DNA from: Anaerolineales bacterium
Lineage (GTDB): Bacteria; Chloroflexota; Anaerolineae; Anaerolineales; Villigracilaceae
Direction of reading: 5' to 3'
Assembly (NCBI GenBank): GCA_030583885.1
Contig: CP129480.1
Span: forward strand, 4,156,714-4,220,713
Length of the DNA stretch: 64,000 nt
This document shows positions 58,303-64,000 of this stretch, one piece after another. A program made the translations under genes and the position numbers. Numbering within the stretch: position 1 is the stretch's first letter; each line of letters starts with the position of its first letter. A model generated the notes under the pieces. It was not told the DNA's origin, did not search any database, and saw nothing but the letters and a program-made list of their open reading frames with translations.

Positions 58303-58965
58303 ATGGACACTACATTCATCTCCGAAATACTCCAAATCACAACCCTCTCCCTGCAAATCTCCGGCACTGCCACCGGCATCAGCCTGTTGTTGGGCTTGCC
58401 GCTCGGCACCCTGCTGGCGCTGGGAAAATTCCCCGGGCGTTCCCTTTTGTTGAGCCTGATCAATACCGGCATGGGTCTGCCGCCGGTTGTCGTCGGTTTG
58501 TTTGTAGCGATGCTGCTTTGGCGCTCCGGTCTGCTCGGTGACCTGCGGCTCATCTACACACCCACCGCCATCGTTATTGCGCAGGTCATCATCGCCTTCC
58601 CCGTTGTGGCTGGGTTGACCGCCTCCGCCCTGCAAGCACTCGACCCGCGCCTGCAACTGCAACTGCGCGGACTGGGCGCATCCACCCCGCAAATGGTCTG
58701 GATGTTATGGCGCGAGGCGCGCATGCCCCTGCTCGCCGCGCTGATGGCTGGCTTTGGCGCGGTCATCTCGGAGGTTGGCGCGAGCATGATGGTCGGCGGC
58801 AACATCCGCTTCCAGACGCGCGTACTGACCACCGCCATCGTGCTCGAAACCGGCAAGGGTCAGTTCGACATGGCGATTGGGTTGAGCGTATTGCTCTTGA
58901 CCATCACCTTCCTGATCAACTGGGCGCTGACGGTCATCCAGCAAAGAAACATAAGGAGGGGATGA
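58303..58965 (+). CDS. tupB: Tungstate ABC transporter permease TupB
   Basis: 220 residues with about five membrane helices. It carries the binding-protein-dependent permease loop (EAA-like: LRGLGASTPQMVWMLWREARMPLLAALMAGFGAVISEVGASMMVGGN). GMGLPPVVVGL and the repeat of small residues match TupB/WtpB. Forms the membrane channel with TupC. An intergenic repeat upstream may weaken coupling to tupA. Confidence 0.9.
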   Translation: MDTTFISEILQITTLSLQISGTATGISLLLGLPLGTLLALGKFPGRSLLLSLINTGMGLPPVVVGLFVAMLLWRSGLLGDLRLIYTPTAIVIAQVIIAFPVVAGLTASALQALDPRLQLQLRGLGASTPQMVWMLWREARMPLLAALMAGFGAVISEVGASMMVGGNIRFQTRVLTTAIVLETGKGQFDMAIGLSVLLLTITFLINWALTVIQQRNIRRG

Positions 58966-58975
58966 AGGCAGAACG

Positions 58976-59695
58976 ATGAATAATGAAATTATAAGCCTCA
59001 AGAATATTTCAGTCAGGCGCGGCGGGCGGGTGGTCCTGGAAGCGAATGAACTCAACGTCAAAAAAGGCGAGGTGCTGGCAGTGGTCGGACCGAACGGTTC
59101 AGGAAAAAGCACCCTGCTGTTGACGTTGGCGCGCCTGCTCAAGTCCGAGCGAGGCGAAATCTGGTTCAACGGCAAACCAGCGGCGGCCGAGTCCGCGCTC
59201 CGCTATCGGCGGCGAATCGGACTGGTCATGCAGGATCCGCTCCTGTTCGACATGTCCGTTCGTGAAAATGTCGCATCCGGCTTGAAATTTCGCGGAGGCG
59301 CCAAAAAAGAGCGCGAGCCGCGCATCGCGAAATGGCTGGAGACGTTGGGGATTTCACACCTGGCGGACCGGCGCGCCAGCGAACTTTCGGGCGGCGAAGG
59401 ACAGCGCGTCAGCCTGGCGCGCGCGCTCGTGCTGGACCCCGAACTGCTCCTGCTCGACGAGCCGTTCTCCGCGCTCGATTCCCCCACCCGTGCGCGGCTG
59501 ATCGACGACCTGGGGCGCATCCTGCCTGAAAACGGCGTGACCACGATCTTCATCACCCACGACCTGAACGAAGCGCGCAAACTGGGCAACCGCCTCGCAA
59601 TTTTGCTGGACGGCAAACTCATGCAAACCGGCACGCCGCAGGACCTTGACAGCCAGCCGCTCGATCCCAACGTGGCGGCTTTCCTGGGAATTTAA
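58976..59695 (+). CDS. tupC: Tungstate ABC transporter ATPase TupC
   Basis: 239 residues. Walker A GPNGSGKST (38-46), Q-loop in VMQDPLLFD, signature LSGGEGQRVSLARAL, Walker B LLLLDEPFSALD and the switch His in IFITHDLNEA. It powers uptake through TupB. It begins 10 nt after the tupB stop. A GC-rich hairpin (59703-59722) follows. Confidence 0.92.
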   Translation: MNNEIISLKNISVRRGGRVVLEANELNVKKGEVLAVVGPNGSGKSTLLLTLARLLKSERGEIWFNGKPAAAESALRYRRRIGLVMQDPLLFDMSVRENVASGLKFRGGAKKEREPRIAKWLETLGISHLADRRASELSGGEGQRVSLARALVLDPELLLLDEPFSALDSPTRARLIDDLGRILPENGVTTIFITHDLNEARKLGNRLAILLDGKLMQTGTPQDLDSQPLDPNVAAFLGI

Positions 59696-59783
59696 CGGCA
59701 TACGCCGCGTTCTCACGCGGCGCAGCCTTAAGACCAACTCAGAGGGAGGAGAGAGTTTGGAAGAGCAACTTGCGATTGCTCAA

Positions 59784-60005
59784 TTACACAGGGTCAAGGT
59801 CAGGGTTGGTTCCGCACAGAACGCAGGCCGCTTTTTCGATCATATTGCATTCGATCGCGTTGGAACAGCGGTGGGCGAGGATGCGCGGGGGCTGGTCAGG
59901 TAAATGTTCGGCGGGATACACAACTTCATTTTCCATTGCGATCTCGCGGCCGACATGTTCGCAGTACTTGATTTTTTCAACCTGCCAAATCTTTTCTGCC
60001 ATCAC
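59784..60005 (-). CDS. Small cysteine-rich protein, putative zinc-binding
   Basis: 73 residues with five cysteines, C in YCEHVG, two in RCSNAIECNM and a CxxC in ACVLCGTNP, a pattern compatible with a zinc ribbon or Fe-S site. AGGAGG lies 6 nt before the ATG, a strong ribosome site, which supports coding. The family is not recognised. It is downstream of a terminator that closes the sugar-dehydrogenase gene. Confidence 0.55.
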   Translation of the reverse strand: MMAEKIWQVEKIKYCEHVGREIAMENEVVYPAEHLPDQPPRILAHRCSNAIECNMIEKAACVLCGTNPDLDPV

Positions 60006-60035
60006 AGCCTCCTAACTCCGATATGTCCAGTTTAA

Positions 60036-60067
60036 AAGAAAAACGCCCGTCGTGCCAGTGACAGGCG
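60036..60067 (-). terminator. terminator after the sugar dehydrogenase gene
   Basis: On the minus strand: CGCCTGTC / GACGGGCG (60067-60060 and 60051-60044, one G-U), then TTTTTCTTTT. Confidence 0.7.
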
Positions 60068-60113
60068 TCACAAAGTTGTATGACAAAACGCTTATTTTGG
60101 ATATGATGAGTCC

Positions 60114-61340
60114 TTATTTTTTTGTAAGGATGTAAACACTGCCGGGCTTACCTTCGTGATTGTCACTAGTGAAATAGATTTCACCCGCTTCATCCTCGCC
60201 AAACGAAGTAATTCTCAGATTCGTTTCAAACAGGACCCGCGACTGCCACTGTCCATTGGAAAGAATCAACCCCCAGACAGTTCCAGAGCAATAATCACCG
60301 TAAAGATAGATTCCGTTCCATTCAGGCATTGCCGCGCCGCGATAGACATATCCGCCGGTGACCGAGCAGCCGAAGTCATGGCTGTATTCCGCAGCAGGCA
60401 ACAGCAGGCCGGGCTGCGGCGAACCATCATAGCCGTAACTGCCTTCCATGATGCTCCAGCCGAAGTTTGCAGCGCCGGTCGAACCTGCGGGGAGAAAATC
60501 GATCTCCTCCCACTTTCCCTGCCCAACATCGCCGATCCACAAGTCACCGGTGGCGCGGTCGAACGAGATACGCCAGGGATTGCGCAGGCCGTATGCCCAA
60601 ACCTCGTTGCCAAAGGGATTATCCGCCGGGATGGCGTACGGGTGGCCGCTGTCCACGTCGATCCGCAGCACCGCACCAAGCAGGGTATTCGGATTTTGCC
60701 CATGCTTCTGCGGGTCTCCCGCCAGTCCGCCGTCGCCAAGCCCAAGATAGAGGTAACCGTCCGGTCCGAAGGCAGCCGCGCCGCCATTATGGTTTGGGAA
60801 CGGCTGGTTAATGACCATCAGGACAAGTTCACTGTTTGGGTCGGCAGTGCTTCCGTTTGCCTGAAAACGGGAGATGCGGGTATGCCCACCAGTGCCCGTG
60901 TAATTGACGTAGAAATAGCCGTTCTGTTCATAATCGGGATGAAATGCCAGGCCGAGCAAACCCATTTCGTTACTGCTGTCATTCACGCGCTCCGCTATGT
61001 TCAGGAAGGGCTGGTCGAGCAGTTGACCGTTTTCATAAACACGAATCACACCATATTTTTCGACGATGAACAGCCTGCCCGAGCCATCGTTGGCGGGTTG
61101 GACATCTACTGGGCGGGTTAATCCGCCGACAATGGGGCGCCATTCGTAGTCATTTGCATTGGGGAAGTCATTCACGCTGGAAACCTGCGTCGGCGCGGCA
61201 GAAGGCTCGGGTTGCGAGTCGGTTTGGGCGGCTGGAACCGCTGTCGGCGGGGAGAGAGGCGTGATGGTCGGAGAAATGGATTCTGCCAATGCCCCGCAGG
61301 CAAGCATTGGCAGAGTCAAAATAATCAGGAGTTTATTCAT
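60114..61340 (-). CDS. PQQ-dependent aldose/sorbosone dehydrogenase-type lipoprotein
   Basis: 408 residues. A lipobox (PMLACGA, C15) and a Pro/Thr-rich spacer precede a six-bladed propeller: GLTRPVDVQPANDGSGRLFIVEKYGVIRVY, GLLGLAFHPDYEQNGYFYVNYT, NHNGGAAAFGPDGYLYLGLGDGG, YGLRNPWRISFDRATGDLWIGDVGQ. These are the signature blocks of the Asd/GDH-B family that oxidises sugars in the periplasm using PQQ. PQQ biosynthesis genes are not seen. Overlaps the DUF1232 gene stop by four bases. Confidence 0.88.
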   Translation of the reverse strand: MNKLLIILTLPMLACGALAESISPTITPLSPPTAVPAAQTDSQPEPSAAPTQVSSVNDFPNANDYEWRPIVGGLTRPVDVQPANDGSGRLFIVEKYGVIRVYENGQLLDQPFLNIAERVNDSSNEMGLLGLAFHPDYEQNGYFYVNYTGTGGHTRISRFQANGSTADPNSELVLMVINQPFPNHNGGAAAFGPDGYLYLGLGDGGLAGDPQKHGQNPNTLLGAVLRIDVDSGHPYAIPADNPFGNEVWAYGLRNPWRISFDRATGDLWIGDVGQGKWEEIDFLPAGSTGAANFGWSIMEGSYGYDGSPQPGLLLPAAEYSHDFGCSVTGGYVYRGAAMPEWNGIYLYGDYCSGTVWGLILSNGQWQSRVLFETNLRITSFGEDEAGEIYFTSDNHEGKPGSVYILTKK

Positions 61341-61696
61341 TCTTCTTTTACGTCTGTGGCTTCCGCGTCCACAACATCATCCTGTCCGCCGGAATTGACG
61401 TTGCCGGTCAGTTCCTTCATATGTTCCGCCACGACTTCCGGCGGGCAAAGTTCCGTGAAAATGTAGGAGCCAAGCCAGAGCAGCGCGGCATCGTCCACCA
61501 CCCCGATGACCGGGATGGAGATCGCGTCAATCGGGGAGATCAGATAAATGAGCGCGCCAACGGGGATGAGCTTTGCGAAGAAACTGACGCGGCGGTCGCC
61601 CATGAGGCGGGCGATAAGTTTGAGCTGGTTGAGGATATTCCGTACCACACCGCCCTCCTGCGAGACGGTGATATCTGATGATTTCGTTTTTGCCAT
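61337..61696 (-). CDS. DUF1232 (YkvA-like) membrane protein
   Basis: 119 residues. The DUF1232 core KLIPVGALIYLISPIDAISIPVIGVVDDAALLWLG forms one or two membrane helices with the conserved SP-D-P-type turn (SPIDAI). AAAGGAG precedes the ATG and a TATAAT box lies on the minus strand at 61729-61724. First gene of a two-gene unit with the sugar dehydrogenase. Confidence 0.85.
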   Translation of the reverse strand: MAKTKSSDITVSQEGGVVRNILNQLKLIARLMGDRRVSFFAKLIPVGALIYLISPIDAISIPVIGVVDDAALLWLGSYIFTELCPPEVVAEHMKELTGNVNSGGQDDVVDAEATDVKEE

Positions 61697-61852
61697 TTGG
61701 TTCTCCTTTTAATAATTGGTTCCATTATATTCGATTTGCGTTTGCACACATTTACGTACGAAATTCGAACCCATCCGATGCGGCAGGTAATATCTGCGGG
61801 ATTCGCGGCATCACAAATAAATGATACACATCATTTTTTTGGAGGGCTTCTC

Positions 61853-62245
61853 ATGGAGATGCTAATTGACTTTCCCGGCGGGCTGAAGGTGGATGCCCAT
61901 TTTCGCGGTCATACTGTTGAAACAGACCAACCGCCGGCGGATTCCGCGCCGATGCCGTTCGAGCTGTTCCTGGCCTCGATCGGCACATGCGCAGGGATCT
62001 ATGTGCTTGGCTTTTGCCGCCAGCGCAATTTGCCCACCGAGGGCATCCGTATCATCCAGCGCAATCACCCGAATCCGGCCAGCGGGTTGATGGACAGTAT
62101 CGAGCTGGAGATCCAGGTTCCGTCCACGTTCCCGGAGCAATACCATGCCGCGTTGATCCGTTCGGCAGAGTTATGCAAGGTAAAGAAAACCCTGGAAAAC
62201 CCGCCCACATTTGATGTAATAACAAAAGTGGTCGAGGCCGCGTAG
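61853..62245 (+). CDS. OsmC-family peroxiredoxin-like protein
   Basis: 130 residues from ATG 61853; GGAGGG lies 6 nt upstream, so a longer in-frame start at 61697 is rejected. GGLKVDAHFRGHTVETDQPPADSAPMPFELFLASIGTCAGIYVLGFCRQRNL carries the first conserved Cys; the second is in SAELCKVKKTLENPP. The family reduces organic hydroperoxides, with the pair of cysteines as catalytic centre. Followed by a terminator. Confidence 0.85.
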   Translation: MEMLIDFPGGLKVDAHFRGHTVETDQPPADSAPMPFELFLASIGTCAGIYVLGFCRQRNLPTEGIRIIQRNHPNPASGLMDSIELEIQVPSTFPEQYHAALIRSAELCKVKKTLENPPTFDVITKVVEAA

Positions 62246-62252
62246 GGATGAA

Positions 62253-62290
62253 AACGGGCAGTCATTTGAAGACGACTGCCTGTTTTTTTT
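62253..62290 (+). terminator. terminator after the OsmC-like gene
   Basis: AACGGGCAGTC (62253-62263) pairs with GACTGCCTGTT (62274-62284, one G-U), followed by a run of T. Confidence 0.75.
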
Positions 62291-62296
62291 CGGGGG

Positions 62297-62302
62297 TAAA
62301 AT
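62297..62302 (+). promoter_or_regulatory. -10 box 6 nt before the NYN gene
   Basis: TAAAAT, six bases, ATG at 62309. It directly follows the previous terminator and no ribosome site fits in between, indicating a leaderless transcript. Confidence 0.5.
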
Positions 62303-62308
62303 TAATCC

Positions 62309-62776
62309 ATGCCCTACCTGATCGACGGACATAACCTGATACCAAAACTTGGACTGCGGCTGGAATCCATGGACGACGAAATGGAACTGGCCGCCCTCCT
62401 GCAGGAATTTGCACGGCTCAAACGGAAACAGGTCGAAGTTTATTTTGACGGCGCGCCAGCGCCTCATGCCGGGACCCGCAAACTGGGCACGGTCCGAGCG
62501 CATTTCATCCGCCGCGGGCAAACCGCAGATGCAGCCATCCGCGCTCGTCTGGTCACGATGGGAAAATCGGCAAGGAATTGGATCGTTGTATCGTCCGACC
62601 GCGAGGTACAAAGCGCCGCGCGTGCCAATCAGGCGCAATTCATTTCCTCCGAAGAGTTTGCAAAACTATTGAAAACTATCCTCGCCTCCGCGCCGCAAAC
62701 CAGCCCGGAGGATAAAAACCTTTCAGCGCAGGAGGTGGATGAGTGGCTAAGACTTTTTCGTGGAAAAGGAAATTAA
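62309..62776 (+). CDS. NYN-domain (YacP/Rae1-like) endoribonuclease
   Basis: 155 residues. PIN-like NYN fold: YLIDGHNLIPKLGL (first Asp), QVEVYFDGAPAP, VRAHFIRRGQTADAAIRARLV (second Asp), WIVVSSDREVQSAARANQAQFISSEEFAKLL (third Asp), spaced as in YacP. This group cleaves mRNA in a ribosome-associated manner in Bacillus. Predicted leaderless. Confidence 0.8.
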   Translation: MPYLIDGHNLIPKLGLRLESMDDEMELAALLQEFARLKRKQVEVYFDGAPAPHAGTRKLGTVRAHFIRRGQTADAAIRARLVTMGKSARNWIVVSSDREVQSAARANQAQFISSEEFAKLLKTILASAPQTSPEDKNLSAQEVDEWLRLFRGKGN

Positions 62777-62889
62777 TTCAGACCGCCTTACTCCGATTTC
62801 TAATTTATTTTTAATGTAATCAGGACAAATCGGGTGTATATTCTCTGTATTGACACCTGCCCTCCCTTTTACTGGTATTTTGGTGTCTA

Positions 62890-62934
62890 CCGCCGCCATG
62901 CTTAGCATGTCCCCCCCATGCTGACTGGCGGCGG
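62890..62934. repeat. inverted repeat upstream of the HDAC gene
   Basis: CCGCCGCCA (62890-62898) and TGGCGGCGG (62926-62934), with an inner ATGCTTAGCAT. No adjacent T tract; role unknown. Confidence 0.5.
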
Positions 62935-62958
62935 AACCTTTTAATAAATTACAGGGGA

Positions 62959-62964
62959 TATAAT
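62959..62964 (+). promoter_or_regulatory. -10 box 6 nt before the HDAC gene
   Basis: Perfect TATAAT, six bases, ATG at 62971; no Shine-Dalgarno. Predicted leaderless. Confidence 0.55.
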
Positions 62965-62970
62965 TGAAAA

Positions 62971-63981
62971 ATGAATTCCATCTTCACGTTTGTCCGCTCC
63001 CCCAACCACGAATATCCCGATCACCCCGAACGCCCCGCCAGGCTGGATCTGCTGGAGCCGATACTGGCATCCTTCAACGCGGAACGCATCGGGCCGATCC
63101 GCGCAACAACTGACGAAGTGGCGCGTGTGCATGAGCCGAAATTGATTCGGACGATTGAAGAGCTTTGCCAACAGGGAATGGGCATCATTGACCACGCCCC
63201 CACGTATGTGACCAAAACGTCCTTCGAAGATGCCCTGTTTGCGGCAGGCGGAGCGCTTGCCTGTACGCGGGCTGTGATGAACGGAGAAGCGCGGAATGCA
63301 TTTGCCATTGTCCGCCCGCCGGGACATCACGCCGAGCCGCACCGCGCCATGGGATTTTGCATTTTCAATAACATCGCCATCGCCGCGCAGGACGCGCTGG
63401 CGCACGGCATGGAGCACGTGATGGTCATCGATTATGACGCGCATCACGGCAACGGCACGCAGGCAGCCTTCATGGATGACGAACGCGCGGGATTCATCTC
63501 CACCCATCAATGGGGCATCTACCCCGGCACAGGCTGGATCGAAGACGCGCCTCACGCAAAAGGACGGCTGTTCAATGTCCCCTTGCACGCCCATGCCGGT
63601 GACAAAACATTCGCACGGATCGCTGATGAGATATTCAAACCGGCGGTGGAAAGATTCCGCCCGCAGATGCTGTTCATCTCGGTTGGGTTCGATGCGCATT
63701 GGAACGATCCGCTCACGTCACTGGGGCTTTCCACGCAGGGATATTTCAACATCGCAAGGAAACTGGTTGAACTTGCTGAAGAATACTGTGACGGCAAGAT
63801 CGTGTTCGTGCTCGAAGGCGGCTATGATCCGCACAACGTCGCTCACGGGGCGGCGGCTGTCTTCGGCGCATTGACCAACGCGCGGTTCAAGAATGAGGCG
63901 AACGACCCGTCGCCATATCCGGAACCGGACCACGAGTCACACATTCATGAAGTCTTGAAATGGAACGGCATCGTAAAATAG
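62971..63981 (+). CDS. Histone-deacetylase family (AcuC/APAH-like) amidohydrolase
   Basis: 336 residues. Zn-hydrolase signatures: VRPPGHHAEPHRAMGFCIFNNIAIAA (tandem catalytic His), VIDYDAHHGNGTQAAF (metal-binding Asp and His), SVGFDAHWNDPLTSLGLS and LEGGYDPHNVAHG. It deacetylates acetyl-lysine, acetylpolyamines or small acetylated compounds; substrate is not predictable. The gene is complete just before the window edge. Confidence 0.92.
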   Translation: MNSIFTFVRSPNHEYPDHPERPARLDLLEPILASFNAERIGPIRATTDEVARVHEPKLIRTIEELCQQGMGIIDHAPTYVTKTSFEDALFAAGGALACTRAVMNGEARNAFAIVRPPGHHAEPHRAMGFCIFNNIAIAAQDALAHGMEHVMVIDYDAHHGNGTQAAFMDDERAGFISTHQWGIYPGTGWIEDAPHAKGRLFNVPLHAHAGDKTFARIADEIFKPAVERFRPQMLFISVGFDAHWNDPLTSLGLSTQGYFNIARKLVELAEEYCDGKIVFVLEGGYDPHNVAHGAAAVFGALTNARFKNEANDPSPYPEPDHESHIHEVLKWNGIVK

Positions 63982-64000
63982 AATCGGGTGATGTAAAATA

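Overview
The window looks like chromosomal DNA of a Chloroflexota bacterium of the Anaerolineae/Anaerolineales type. This is inferred from gene content (fused SHMT-GcvT, LutB-LutC fusion, TupABC, a Thr-Pro-rich lipoprotein with a TolB-like propeller), moderately high GC, and many dispersed intergenic palindromes. No rRNA or taxonomic marker is present, so this is a family-level inference. About 50 protein genes, one tRNA, one SAM-I riboswitch and one probable amino-acid attenuator can be supported.

Layout. 1-2.0 kb: a membrane glycosyltransferase. 2.2-5.9 kb: recX, rny and thrC. 5.98-17.5 kb: a long minus-strand run, aroH-aroF-tyrA-aroA-aroE-aroC-aroKB-aroQ followed by an esterase, an MFS transporter, an MBL-fold hydrolase and a quinate-dehydrogenase-like gene. 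This run begins with a promoter, an unannotated 25-codon leader peptide packed with Trp/Phe/Tyr codons, and an intrinsic terminator before aroH. 17.7-21.0 kb: a divergent glyA-gcvT fusion. 21.4-25.6 kb: an AT-rich defence/toxin-antitoxin segment (AbiEi/AbiEii, a divergent orphan AbiEi-like gene, three large perfect palindromes, HigB/HigA). 25.7-34.2 kb: a repeat-rich lipoprotein, a truncated solute-binding protein, a two-domain fasciclin lipoprotein, a TspO-like protein and an exonuclease-WYL fusion. 34.2-35.7 kb: an AT-rich accessory patch with a MITE, an FRG-domain gene and a gene remnant. 35.7-44.2 kb: DUF4173, rhodanese, glgP, lutA, lutBC, tRNA-Glu and coaX. 44.3-55.7 kb: membrane glycosyltransferases interleaved with a homocysteine methyltransferase/MTHFR and metH. 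55.8-56.1 kb: a SAM-I riboswitch driving the metH unit. 56.2-59.7 kb: a tungstate uptake operon with its regulator. 59.8-64 kb: small and housekeeping genes ending with an HDAC-like deacetylase.

Functional threads. One-carbon and methionine metabolism recurs (glyA-gcvT, the Hcy methyltransferase/MTHFR fusion, metH, the SAM riboswitch). The aromatic pathway from DAHP synthase to chorismate, plus prephenate dehydrogenase and chorismate mutase, forms one transcription unit apparently tuned by aromatic tRNA charging.

The most unusual theme is repeat biology. Short palindromic elements lie between genes but also inside reading frames, in frame (aroKB twice, aroC, aroE, glyA-gcvT, lutBC three times), and in the loops of the riboswitch. 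At gene 3' ends, diverged second copies of the last codons lie just downstream of the gene (gcvT, the exonuclease-WYL gene, tRNA-Glu twice). Several genes also have a -10 box exactly 6 nt before the start codon, which predicts leaderless mRNAs.
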